Source of the DNA: Thermoleophilia bacterium
Lineage (GTDB): Bacteria; Actinomycetota; Thermoleophilia; UBA2241
DNA length: 64,000 bases
Reading direction: 5' to 3'
Assembly (NCBI GenBank): GCA_041393415.1
Contig: JAWKKE010000008.1
Span: 8,026-72,025, forward strand
A model generated the notes under the pieces. It did no database searches. It had not been told where the DNA came from and saw nothing but the letters and a program-made list of their open reading frames with translations. Position numbers and translations under genes: made by a program. Below, piece after piece: positions 35,773-44,722 of this stretch; position 1 is the first letter of the stretch; every line of letters begins with the position of its first letter.

Positions 35773-35825
35773 GCAGCGCTCACCGGTACAAGACATCGCA
35801 TACCCAACGGACGAGGGAGACCACA

Positions 35826-36251
35826 ATGGCAGCCAAGGCAGCGTTCAGCGAAGACGAATGGCAGACTCTACGCTGGGCGGCGAGCGACACACTCGCCTAC
35901 CTCTCGCTCGCCGACCCCGGGTTCTTCGATGCGTTCAAGGAGGCGAACGCCGCGGCGAAGTTCATCGCCGGCATCAAGATGCAAGGCGACAACACGCTGA
36001 TGCGCGAGCTCGCCGGCGATCTCGGACTGAAGACCGATCGCGACCTGGTCCGCAACCCCACCGACATCTCCGGCGAGGTGGTCGAGCGCGTGCGCGAAGC
36101 GGCGGCGATCATCACCGCCAAAGCGCCGGAGGATCTCGCGGCCTTCAAGGCCTTCATCCTCGGACTTGCCAAGGCGACCGCCGAGGCGGCCAAGGGCACC
36201 GACCCCCACGAAGCCGCGGCGATCGCGAAGCTCGAGGCGGCGCTCGCCTGA
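35826..36251 (+). CDS. Small alpha-helical hypothetical protein
   Basis: A 141-residue soluble protein that looks all-helical: AFSEDEWQTLRWAASDTLAYLSLADPGFFDAFKEANAAAKFIAG and on to AFKAFILGLAKATAEAAKGTDPHEAAAIAKLEAAL. There is no signal peptide, membrane segment or known motif. The ATG at 35826 follows GAGGGAG; the frame is open further upstream but overlaps the MFS gene in another frame. A second MFS gene begins 8 bp after its stop, so the two are likely co-transcribed. The function is not recognised. Confidence 0.7.
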   Translation: MAAKAAFSEDEWQTLRWAASDTLAYLSLADPGFFDAFKEANAAAKFIAGIKMQGDNTLMRELAGDLGLKTDRDLVRNPTDISGEVVERVREAAAIITAKAPEDLAAFKAFILGLAKATAEAAKGTDPHEAAAIAKLEAALA

Positions 36252-36258
36252 CACAGGC

Positions 36259-37473
36259 ATGACCTCCGCCGGTCTGCGTCCGTCGTCGCGCCGCACGGTG
36301 CTGGCGCTGGCCGTCGGACACGCCACCGCCGATCTCTGCGGCGGCGCGATCTTCGCGCTGCTGCCGTTCCTCGTCGTGGAACGGCACTACTCGTACGCAG
36401 CCGCCGGCGTGTTTGCGCTCACCGCGAGCGTCGCCAACGCCCTGGTGCAGCCAATCGCCGGCGCCCACGGCGACCGCGGCGAAGCTCCGTGGCTCCTCGC
36501 CGGCGGACTCGTCCTCGCCGGTCTGGGCATCGCCGCCGTGGGCTGGGTGAGCAGCTACGGCGTCACCCTCGTCGCCGTCGCCCTCTGCTTGATCGGCGTC
36601 GGCGTCTATCATCCGGAGGGAGCGCGCTGGGCGCGCCATGCCGCCGGCGGCAACATCACGGCCGACATGAGCATCTTCTCGGTCGGCGGCGGCGCCGGCT
36701 ACGCTCTCGGCCCACTTGCGGTCGCCGCCGTCCTGGCGCCGCTCGGTCTGGCCGGCACGCCGGTGATCGCGCTCGTCCCCTTGGCCGGCGCACTGTTCGT
36801 CACGTTCGCGCTGCGACGCTTTCGCGCCGTGCCCGTCGCCGAACCGCAGGAGCACCAGCGAGCAACCTCGCGGCGCTCCGAGTGGCGACCGTTCGCGACC
36901 CTGGCGCTGCTCTACTCGCTGGCGGCGGGCGTCACGATCGGGATGCTCACATATCTGCCGCTGTTCCTGGTCACGGCGCGAGGCACGACGCCCGCGGCGA
37001 GCAACGTGATGACCAGTATCCTGCTCGCCGCGGCGGCGGCCGGGACACTCCTGGGCGGCGTTGCCGCCCACAAGTTCGGCCGCCGTGTCGTCCTTGTGGT
37101 GCCTCAGATCGCCCTGATACCGGCGATCGCGCTCCTCCCAAGTCTGGGCTACGGCGCCATGATCCCGCTCGTCGTCGTCGTCGGCATGGCCGGCAACGCC
37201 AACGTGAGCGTCGCTCTGGTGCTCGCGCAGGAGTATCTACCGGCACGCATGGGGTTCGCGACGGGCGTGACGATCGGCCTCTGCGGCGGCGTCGGCGGCT
37301 TGATCGTGGCGGCGCTCGGGCCGCTCGGCGACGCCGCCGGCCCGAGCGCCGTCCTCTACGTCCTCGCCGCCCTTCCCGTCGCCGTCGCGTTGCTCTCACT
37401 GGCGCTGCCCCGGCCCGCCGCCGCGCCCGCCGGCATCCGCTGGTCGCTGCGGAGCACCGTGCGCGCTCGCTGA
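36259..37473 (+). CDS. MFS transporter (fosmidomycin-resistance-like)
   Basis: A 404-residue, 12-helix major facilitator. It opens with VLALAVGHATADLCGGAIFALLPFLV and carries YHPEGARWARHAAGGN in the first half; the Y-H-P-x-x-x phrase is typical of Fsr-like transporters. A second-half repeat of motif A reads AAHKFGRRVVLVVPQ. The ATG at 36259 lies 8 bp after the preceding gene. The likely job is drug or metabolite efflux. Confidence 0.8.
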   Translation: MTSAGLRPSSRRTVLALAVGHATADLCGGAIFALLPFLVVERHYSYAAAGVFALTASVANALVQPIAGAHGDRGEAPWLLAGGLVLAGLGIAAVGWVSSYGVTLVAVALCLIGVGVYHPEGARWARHAAGGNITADMSIFSVGGGAGYALGPLAVAAVLAPLGLAGTPVIALVPLAGALFVTFALRRFRAVPVAEPQEHQRATSRRSEWRPFATLALLYSLAAGVTIGMLTYLPLFLVTARGTTPAASNVMTSILLAAAAAGTLLGGVAAHKFGRRVVLVVPQIALIPAIALLPSLGYGAMIPLVVVVGMAGNANVSVALVLAQEYLPARMGFATGVTIGLCGGVGGLIVAALGPLGDAAGPSAVLYVLAALPVAVALLSLALPRPAAAPAGIRWSLRSTVRAR

Positions 37474-37666
37474 CCTCCGTCTCCACACGCGCTCGCCATA
37501 TCATCACGGCAGGCGACGACGGCACAGCTCAAACTGGACTATGCTGGACACGACACGAGCGCGCACCGGTAGACGGCCTGGACGCCTGTTGAGTAGAGCG
37601 GCAGGCACCATGGCCTCAACGGCGAAGCGCCCGCAGGCAAAGGCCCGCCACGGAAGGAGACGCGCG

Positions 37667-38827
37667 ATGATGACACACTTGCCACGGTGGCCGCAGCGGC
37701 TCACTGCTCTGGCGCTCCTGGCACTGCTCATCGTACTGACAAGCACTGTACTTGGGGCGTGCGGCACCACGAACTCCAGCACATCGTCGTCATCCGAGTC
37801 CCCGACGTCGACGGCGACCCCCTCGCCGGTCCCCCTGAGCGAGTTCTCGCCGCAGCAGATCTACGCCCAGTCCGCCAACGGTGTCGTGCTGGTCGTCGCC
37901 GACTTCGGCAACAGTGGCGAGGCCCTCGGCTCCGGTTTCATCGTGTCCACCGACGGCGTCATCCTGACCAACGCGCACGTCGTCAGCGACAACGGCGTCG
38001 ACGCCACGACCGTGCGCGTCGCCTTCCGCGAAAACAACGACCAGAGCTCGAAGCAGATCAAAGCGACGCTCGTGGGCATCGACCAGACCAGCGACCTCGC
38101 CGTCCTGCGCGTTGATCCCGGCTCGCGCACCCTCACCGCGCTGCCCCTCGGCGACTCGTCCCTCACCGTCATCGGCGAGTGGGTCGTCGCCATCGGCAAC
38201 CCACTCGGCTACAGCTTCTCGCTCTCGGCAGGCATCGTCTCCGGCGTCGGCCGCAACCTGCGCGCGCCGAACGGCGCCGTCATCCCCAACGGCATCCAGA
38301 CCGACGCCGCCATCAACCAGGGCAACTCCGGCGGCCCCCTGATCAACGCCGCCGGCGAAGTCATCGGCGTCAACGAGCAGATCGCTTCCACATCGGGTAG
38401 CTTCAGCGGCCTCGGCTTCGCGATCCCCGTCAACATCGCCAAGGTCGTCCTGGATCAGATCCTCGAGACGGGCAGTGCCAAGCACGCCTACCTCGGCATC
38501 CAAGGTCAGACCATCGACCCAGCGATCGCCCAGATCCTGGACCTGCCGGTGTCCGAGGGCGTACTGGTCGAACAGGTACAGAGCGGCACGGCGGCAGCCG
38601 TGGCGGGAATCAAGGGCGGCACGCGCACCGAAGTCATTCAAGGGGCGACGTTCATCGTCGGCGGCGACATCATCACCGCCATCGACGGTGATCCCGTCAC
38701 CAGCATGGAGGGGCTCGCGGCGACGATTGCGGGCAAGCAGCCCGGCGACAGCATCACACTGACGATCGTCCGCGACGGCGACAAACAAGAGGTGCCCGTC
38801 ACCCTGCAGGAGCGGCCACAGAGCTGA
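37667..38827 (+). CDS. HtrA/DegP-like S1C serine protease lipoprotein
   Basis: A 386-residue exported protease. A signal peptide ends in the lipobox VLGAC (Cys32), followed by a Ser/Thr-rich linker, so it should be anchored outside the membrane. The trypsin-like domain has the full triad: His104 in TNAHVV, Asp143 in TSDLAVLRVD and Ser221 in GNSGGPLIN. A PDZ domain follows (AYLGIQGQTIDPAIAQILDLPVSEGVLVEQVQSGTAAAVAGIKGG). Its role is quality control or regulated cleavage in the cell envelope. The start ATG at 37667 is chosen from GGAAGGAG just upstream. A small membrane protein gene follows. Confidence 0.9.
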   Translation: MMTHLPRWPQRLTALALLALLIVLTSTVLGACGTTNSSTSSSSESPTSTATPSPVPLSEFSPQQIYAQSANGVVLVVADFGNSGEALGSGFIVSTDGVILTNAHVVSDNGVDATTVRVAFRENNDQSSKQIKATLVGIDQTSDLAVLRVDPGSRTLTALPLGDSSLTVIGEWVVAIGNPLGYSFSLSAGIVSGVGRNLRAPNGAVIPNGIQTDAAINQGNSGGPLINAAGEVIGVNEQIASTSGSFSGLGFAIPVNIAKVVLDQILETGSAKHAYLGIQGQTIDPAIAQILDLPVSEGVLVEQVQSGTAAAVAGIKGGTRTEVIQGATFIVGGDIITAIDGDPVTSMEGLAATIAGKQPGDSITLTIVRDGDKQEVPVTLQERPQS

Positions 38828-38880
38828 GGAGGGCCGGTGGCACATCCTCATCTACCGGCGATCGGGCGAAAGGAGCGACG

Positions 38881-39135
38881 ATGAACAGCAAGCTCAAGAC
38901 GGCGGGGAAGGTCGCGGCCGCGGCCGGCGTGATCGCACCCTCGTTTCGCAAGCTGATGACCGACGAAGATTTCTTCGCCGCGTTGAAGGAGATGCGCGCA
39001 TCGACCAAGATGTCGGCGAAGAAGCTGAAGCGCGCTCGCCGTCGTGGGCTGATGGCCGGCTCGGTCTTTGGCCTGGCAGTCGGCGTCGCCGCCGGCGTCG
39101 CTCTGGCGAGAGCCTTCGGCGAGACGAGAATCTGA
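38881..39135 (+). CDS. Small membrane-anchored basic protein
   Basis: An 84-residue protein. A basic N-terminal half (KLMTDEDFFAALKEMRASTKMSAKKLKRARRRGLMAG) is followed by one Gly/Ala-rich helix SVFGLAVGVAAGVALARAFG. The small-residue pattern of the helix recalls glycine-zipper (YtxH-like) proteins. GAAAGGAG precedes the ATG. It lies 53 bp after the HtrA-like gene and 1 bp before a Cys-rich gene. The function is unknown. Confidence 0.6.
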   Translation: MNSKLKTAGKVAAAAGVIAPSFRKLMTDEDFFAALKEMRASTKMSAKKLKRARRRGLMAGSVFGLAVGVAAGVALARAFGETRI

Positions 39136-39136
39136 G

Positions 39137-39352
39137 ATGCCGGGCGAGGGCATCGACGAAACGCCCGGCGGCAGGCGCTGCGCCACCTGCCTCTACGGCT
39201 ACGGCGTCAAGAGCAGTAGCGGCCTGCTGCTGCGGCTCGAGTGCCGGCGGTACCCTCCCCGCTCCGGCACACCCGATGCGTCCTACTGGTATCCGGTCTC
39301 GCCCACTGAATGGTGTGGCGAGTGGGTGGAGTACGAGGAACTGCAGCCGTAG
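39137..39352 (+). CDS. 71-residue four-cysteine protein
   Basis: A small protein with RCATCLYG near residue 14, then RLECRRYPP and EWCGEW. The four cysteines in C-x2-C...C...C order could hold zinc or an Fe-S cluster. The middle is aromatic and proline-rich (RYPPRSGTPDASYWYPVSPTEW). The ATG lies one base after the preceding stop, so it is probably translationally coupled. No function was recognised. Confidence 0.6.
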   Translation: MPGEGIDETPGGRRCATCLYGYGVKSSSGLLLRLECRRYPPRSGTPDASYWYPVSPTEWCGEWVEYEELQP

Positions 39353-39403
39353 AAGCAGAGCGCCGCGGCGCTCGTAGCGCGCACGCCGCGGACGGACAGC
39401 GCC

Positions 39404-40762
<1,359 letters not shown>

Positions 40763-40981
40763 GGCTCTCCTTCATCTCCCGGCCAAACGATCGCGTGCCG
40801 CATCTTGTCTCATGAGAGGCGCAGGAACAAGTCTCGTCGTTGCCCTGGCCGGCCCGGTAACGATTGAACGCTCACAATCACTCATCGACACTTCCAAGCC
40901 CGCCCCCAGAGCTCGCACAGAGGCACGGGTGACCATGTTGAAGGTGCTCACAACGAGCGCCTGGCCCGAAAGGAGAACCAC

Positions 40982-41440
40982 ATGGCCAATCAGACACGAT
41001 CCCGACTCATGAAGCCCCTGGCAGTGGGCGCCATGGTACTCGGCCTCACCGCCGGGAGCTACGGCGTCGCGGCCGCGGCAAGCGACGCCAGTTCAAGCCA
41101 GTCGGCCACGGACACCGCGGCCGCGGCATCGACGACGACCCCGTCGACGACGACCCAGAGCCAGGACGACAGTAGTCGACCCGCCGCACCTCCCGGCGCC
41201 ACGGACGAGAATCCATGGGGCAACCAGAGAAGCGACGAGACGCTGCTCACCGGCGACACCGCGACGAAGGTCACGGAAGCAGCTTTGGCCGAAGCAGGCG
41301 ACGACGCGACCGTCGTACGCGTCGAGACCGACGCCGACGGTAACGCAGCCTATGAGGCGCACATCGTGAAAGCCGACGGCACGCCCGTGACGGTCTACGT
41401 CGACGAATCGTTCAACGTCGTCAGCACTGATAGTCGCTGA
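40982..41440 (+). CDS. Secreted PepSY-like protein
   Basis: A 152-residue exported protein. A signal peptide (MKPLAVGAMVLGLTAGSYGVAAAAS) is followed by a Ser/Thr/Ala low-complexity linker of about 50 residues. The C-terminal domain (TKVTEAALAEAGDDATVVRVETDADGNAAYEAHIVKADGTPVTVYVDESFNVV) matches the PepSY pattern of a helix followed by a beta hairpin. PepSY domains often inhibit proteases or sense the envelope. GAAAGGAG precedes the ATG. A perfect hairpin terminator follows within 7 bp. Confidence 0.75.
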   Translation: MANQTRSRLMKPLAVGAMVLGLTAGSYGVAAAASDASSSQSATDTAAAASTTTPSTTTQSQDDSSRPAAPPGATDENPWGNQRSDETLLTGDTATKVTEAALAEAGDDATVVRVETDADGNAAYEAHIVKADGTPVTVYVDESFNVVSTDSR

Positions 41441-41446
41441 CGTTGA

Positions 41447-41484
41447 GGCCCGGCCGAGTCGCCCCAAGGCGACTCGGCCGGGCC
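41447..41484. terminator. Bidirectional hairpin terminator
   Basis: A perfect 17-bp stem (41447-41463 with 41468-41484) and a CCAA loop between the convergent PepSY-like and SQR-like genes. There is no U-run. It is the strongest hairpin in the window and should serve both strands. Confidence 0.7.
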
Positions 41485-41522
41485 GGGAGCCCACGAAGGC
41501 GGCTTGCCCGAGGCGCGGCTGC

Positions 41523-42725
41523 TTAGGGCAAGTAGACGAGGCCGTGCTTGATGCGCAGCATGTAGTACTTCTCGAAGATCAGCTTGGCCCAGTGCGACCA
41601 CGGTCCGGGGATCATGATCTCGTACCCGCGCGGCCGGAAGACGCGTTCGAGGACGATGATCATGCCCTGGGTGCCGGCGTCCATGATGCACAGCGGCTTG
41701 ATGTCGCCGAAGGGCACCTCGCGCGGCTCCTCGCCCTTCACCGCAGCGACGATGTTGTGCGCCGCGACCTTGCCCATGACTTCGGCCATCCAGCCAGTCT
41801 TCGGCACGCCGGTGGGAATCGGCGTCGTCGCCTGCGGCTTGATCTGCACAGCCACGCCGGCGGCGTAGATGTTCTCGTAGTCGCGATGGCGATACGTGTC
41901 GTCGATGGGGATGAAACCGCGTTCGTCGCCGAGACCCGGCGAGTCGAAGATCGCCTGGACGCCGGTGAACGGCGGTATGACGATGGCGTACTTGTGGTGC
42001 AGCACCTGACCGGTGGAGAGCGTTAGCGCGCCCGGCTCCGCCGCGGTGATGCCGACGTTGGCAAACGCCTTGATGCCGAGCAGCTTGAAGTATGCCTTGA
42101 GGAGCGGCTCACCGCCGATCATGCCGCCGAGCCCGAAGTGACCCAGGAACGGCTCGGCGGTTACAAACGCCAGCGGCGCGCGCTGGCGGACCTTGGCCTG
42201 ACGTAACGCGCGATCGATGTTGAAGACAACCTCGTAGGCTGCGCCGAAACAGCTGGCCCCCGGCGCCGAGCCGATCACCACCGGGCCGGGGTCCTCGAGG
42301 AAGCGGAGCCACGCCTCGGCCGACTCCATCGCGTGATGAATGTTGCAGACCGAGTGCGACGAACCAGCCTCCGGCCCGAGCCCAGGGACCGAATCCCAGT
42401 CGTACCTGGCGCCCGTGGCGATGAGGAGGTAGTCGTAGGGAATATCGCCCTGATCGGTGTGGACGACGTTGGCCGCGGGATCGATGCGCTCCACCGTGGC
42501 GTGACGGAACTTGATGCCGCGCCGATACAGAATCGGCCCCAGATCCATACTGATCTGACCCGGCTTGCGCCAGCCCGGCGGCACCCAGATCAGCGAGGGC
42601 AAGAAGACGAAACGGGGATCACGGGCGACAACGGTGATCTCGGCATCCTGGCCGAGTTCGAGCTCAAGCTCGAAGGCGGCGTTGATGCCGGCAAAGCTGC
42701 CCCCCAGAACGACAATTGACGTCAT
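41523..42725 (-). CDS. Sulfide:quinone oxidoreductase-like flavoprotein
   Basis: A 400-residue FAD/NAD-fold oxidoreductase. The FAD-binding Rossmann motif is VVLGGSFAGINAAFELE; the second motif region reads PYDYLLIATGARYD and a YENIYAAGVAVQI stretch closes the FAD site. A cysteine in GASCFGAAYE sits where sulfide:quinone reductases have a catalytic Cys, and another lies in KPLCIMDAG. The C-terminal ends with amphipathic, aromatic helices (HWAKLIFEKYYMLRIKHGLVYLP) as in membrane-surface quinone reductases. The likely role is oxidation of sulfide or NADH to quinone; the exact donor is not certain. The ribosome binding site is GGAGGAG. Confidence 0.8.
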   Translation of the reverse strand: MTSIVVLGGSFAGINAAFELELELGQDAEITVVARDPRFVFLPSLIWVPPGWRKPGQISMDLGPILYRRGIKFRHATVERIDPAANVVHTDQGDIPYDYLLIATGARYDWDSVPGLGPEAGSSHSVCNIHHAMESAEAWLRFLEDPGPVVIGSAPGASCFGAAYEVVFNIDRALRQAKVRQRAPLAFVTAEPFLGHFGLGGMIGGEPLLKAYFKLLGIKAFANVGITAAEPGALTLSTGQVLHHKYAIVIPPFTGVQAIFDSPGLGDERGFIPIDDTYRHRDYENIYAAGVAVQIKPQATTPIPTGVPKTGWMAEVMGKVAAHNIVAAVKGEEPREVPFGDIKPLCIMDAGTQGMIIVLERVFRPRGYEIMIPGPWSHWAKLIFEKYYMLRIKHGLVYLP

Positions 42726-42885
42726 GGGTCTCCTCCTTCAAGCGTTGACTATCGACGCGGACCCGTCCGCTCTCTTGCTCAGTGTACGGGCGGCGGTGGC
42801 GCCACGACAAGCATCTTTATGCCACGACTATGAATGCGGGCAGATCGCCACGCGCGACAGCGGCTGGAGGAACCAGAGACGCTGG

Positions 42886-42924
42886 TCTTGAGTTTCTTTA
42901 TCTGCCACTTGATTTTCTTGAGTT
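42886..42924 (+). repeat. Direct repeat TCTTGAGTT upstream of the DUF2089-like gene
   Basis: TCTTGAGTT occurs at 42886-42894 and again at 42916-42924, exactly 30 bp apart (about three helical turns), in an AT-rich patch. The second copy lies in the spacer of a possible promoter, an arrangement expected of an operator. Confidence 0.4.
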
Positions 42925-42937
42925 CTTGCGTCATGAT
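42909..42937 (+). promoter_or_regulatory. Possible promoter of the DUF2089/SHOCT operon
   Basis: TTGATT at 42909-42914 and CATGAT at 42932-42937 with a 17-bp spacer. Each hexamer matches four of six consensus bases; the patch is AT-rich against a GC-rich background and lies about 30 bp upstream of the start codon at 42968. Confidence 0.4.
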
Positions 42938-42967
42938 AGCTGCATCATCTCAATTCTTATGGGAGCT

Positions 42968-43339
42968 ATGATGACCAACGACTGGCACGAACTCACGGAC
43001 CTCACCGGCGACCGGCGTTTTCTCGTCACCGAGGTACGCATCGACTCGGGCATCTCCATCCACGGGGAGTTCGAGTTGCCGCCGCTGGCGCGCCTGCGCT
43101 ACGAAGACCAGGTCTTCGTGAGCGCGTTCGTCCGCAGCCACGGCTCCATCAAAGATATGGAGCGCGCGTTCGGCATCAGCTACCCGACGGTCAAGAACCG
43201 GCTCAACCGCATCGCCGAGCAACTGCCGCTGGTCCACGTCGCCTCGACGCCGGCGACGGCAGCGAACGACGATCCGTTGGTACTGCTCGAGCGCGGCGAG
43301 ATCTCGGCCGACGAGGCGGCAGCGAGGCTCCGCCGATGA
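42968..43339 (+). CDS. DUF2089-like putative HTH regulator
   Basis: A 123-residue protein. Residues 20-60 form a beta-rich part (FLVTEVRIDSGISIHGEFELPPLARL). A helix-turn-helix follows in LRYEDQVFVSAFVRSHGSIKDMERAFGISYPTVKNRLNRIAEQL, the DUF2089 pattern with S-Y-P-T-V-K-N-R-L as recognition helix. The C-terminus (LLERGEISADEAAARLRR) is a SHOCT-like short element, echoed in the gene two places downstream. It probably regulates its own operon. ATGs at 42968 and 42971 are both possible after GGGAG. The next gene overlaps by ATGA. Confidence 0.7.
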   Translation: MMTNDWHELTDLTGDRRFLVTEVRIDSGISIHGEFELPPLARLRYEDQVFVSAFVRSHGSIKDMERAFGISYPTVKNRLNRIAEQLPLVHVASTPATAANDDPLVLLERGEISADEAAARLRR

Positions 43340-43620
43340 ACCTGCCGCCCGCCATCGTCGACCTGTCGGTCGCTCCTCGGACCGGGCGGCACATCCGGCT
43401 CTGGCTGCCGCTCTTTCTGCTCTGGCCGCTCCTGCTGGTGCTCGGCCTTCTCGGTCTTGCACTAGCGACCGTCGCCGATGTGATCCTTGTGTTGACGGGG
43501 CGACGGTTCCACCACTTCACCGGTCTGCTGCTGCGCGCCTTCGCGGCCCTCGTCGCCAGCCGCGGCACAGCCATCAACGTCTCCACCGCAACGTCGGCCG
43601 TCGCCGTGACGGTCAAGTGA
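43336..43620 (+). CDS. Small two-helix membrane protein
   Basis: A 94-residue protein. A short N-terminal segment is followed by a strong hydrophobic stretch (LWLPLFLLWPLLLVLGLLGLALATVADVILVLTG) and a weaker second one (FTGLLLRAFAALVASRG). Its start overlaps the end of the DUF2089-like gene (ATGA), so the two are coupled. Its place between a regulator and a SHOCT-like protein suggests a membrane component of one small sensing unit; this is inference. Confidence 0.65.
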   Translation: MNLPPAIVDLSVAPRTGRHIRLWLPLFLLWPLLLVLGLLGLALATVADVILVLTGRRFHHFTGLLLRAFAALVASRGTAINVSTATSAVAVTVK

Positions 43621-43634
43621 AAGGGAGTGTAACG

Positions 43635-44081
43635 ATGAGTGACGACCGTTCGCGCATCCTCACCATGCTCGCCGGCGGCAAGATCAGCTCCGAAGAGGCC
43701 GAGCGCCTGCTCGACGCGCTCGACGCGCGCAAGGCGTCCGAGGCCAGCGCCGCCCCAGGCGCATCGGCCATTGCCGGCGATCCCGAACCGTTGCTTCGCG
43801 CGCTGCCGAAGTACCTGTACGTCAAGGTTACGGCGGTCAACGGCGACAACGTCGACGTGAAGATCCCGATCGCTCTCGTGCGTTCGGGTCTCAAGCTCAC
43901 GTCGCTCATCCCCCCGCAGGCGATGGATCAGATCAACGCTTCGATGTCACAACACGGCATGTCGGTGGACTTCACCAACCTCAAGCCGGACGACATCGAC
44001 GAGCTCATCAGCAACCTGCGTGAGATGGAAGTCAACGTCGACAGTCAGAACGGCGACAAGGTGCGCGTGTTCTGCGCCTAG
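43635..44081 (+). CDS. SHOCT-like domain protein
   Basis: A 148-residue soluble protein. Its N-terminus RSRILTMLAGGKISSEEAERLLDAL is the SHOCT-like G-x-I-S-x-x-E-A-x-x-L-L element also present at the end of the DUF2089-like protein. The rest (LYVKVTAVNGDNVDVKIPIALVRSGLKLTSLIPPQAMDQINASM, then DDIDELISNLREMEVNVDSQNGDKVRVFC) fits the family that follows the SHOCT-like element. It may regulate membrane or stress functions; the true role is unknown. AAGGGAG precedes the ATG at 43635. Confidence 0.7.
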   Translation: MSDDRSRILTMLAGGKISSEEAERLLDALDARKASEASAAPGASAIAGDPEPLLRALPKYLYVKVTAVNGDNVDVKIPIALVRSGLKLTSLIPPQAMDQINASMSQHGMSVDFTNLKPDDIDELISNLREMEVNVDSQNGDKVRVFCA

Positions 44082-44142
44082 AAGAGCAGCCGCTCGTCTC
44101 GCCCGCAGACGACCGGCGAGCGCCGCAAGGTTGCCGCCGGCG

Positions 44143-44514
44143 CTAGCGCAGCCGCTTCGACGGCAACTGCATGCCGAAGCTGGTCGCACTCGCGCTGGCG
44201 GCCATGTCGGCCAACTTGTCGAGCAGCTCGTCTGTGGTCGCGTCGGGGTTGACGAATCCGTGGTCGGCAATCAACAGGATGGCCGGACCGTCGTAGGCGG
44301 CGATCGCCTCTTCGTCGTCGGAGTGAAAGAGCCGACGGATGTGATTGACGCGCGTGTCGTCTTCAGGGAGCGCGGCGACGTCTTCGACCGCGCGCGCCAG
44401 CACCTCGGCAGAACGAGCGTGGCGGGATTCATCCGGCTGCTCCGCAGCCTTCTTCGCCCGCCACTCGGCGCTCACCTCGAGTTGCCGGACCAGATCTTGC
44501 TTGCTGAAGTTCAC
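44143..44514 (-). CDS. Small acidic hypothetical protein
   Basis: A 123-residue protein of charged helices (FSKQDLVRQLEVSAEWRAKKAAEQPDESRHARSAEVLARAVEDVAAL) followed by a more globular part (VNHIRRLFHSDDEEAIAAYDGPAILLIADHGFVNPDATTDELLDKLADM). The start is placed at the GTG at 44514, which has CGGAGGG 5 nt upstream. An ATG at 44547 is the alternative, and the longer open frame runs into the divergent gene. No family was recognised; it is transcribed toward the SHOCT operon. Confidence 0.55.
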   Translation of the reverse strand: MNFSKQDLVRQLEVSAEWRAKKAAEQPDESRHARSAEVLARAVEDVAALPEDDTRVNHIRRLFHSDDEEAIAAYDGPAILLIADHGFVNPDATTDELLDKLADMAASASATSFGMQLPSKRLR

Positions 44515-44722
44515 TGCACCCTCCGTGAGACCGTTCGTCGGCATCATTGTCTCAGAATTCCGGCGACACCCGGAAGCGGTCCTGCGGACGGAGCAGCGAG
44601 CGCGTCGCCGGCGGCCGCGCCACACCTCGCGTCGCGGCGCGGCAGGACGCGTTGCGGCGCGCGCCCGAGCGGCGGAGAATAGTCGCTCCGCACCACGAAC
44701 AGCAGCGAGGGTAACGCGCGCC

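Noticed and set aside
35382..35825. N-terminal extension of the 141-residue protein
   Set aside because: Arg- and His-rich shadow of the MFS gene; a good ribosome binding site sits before 35826.
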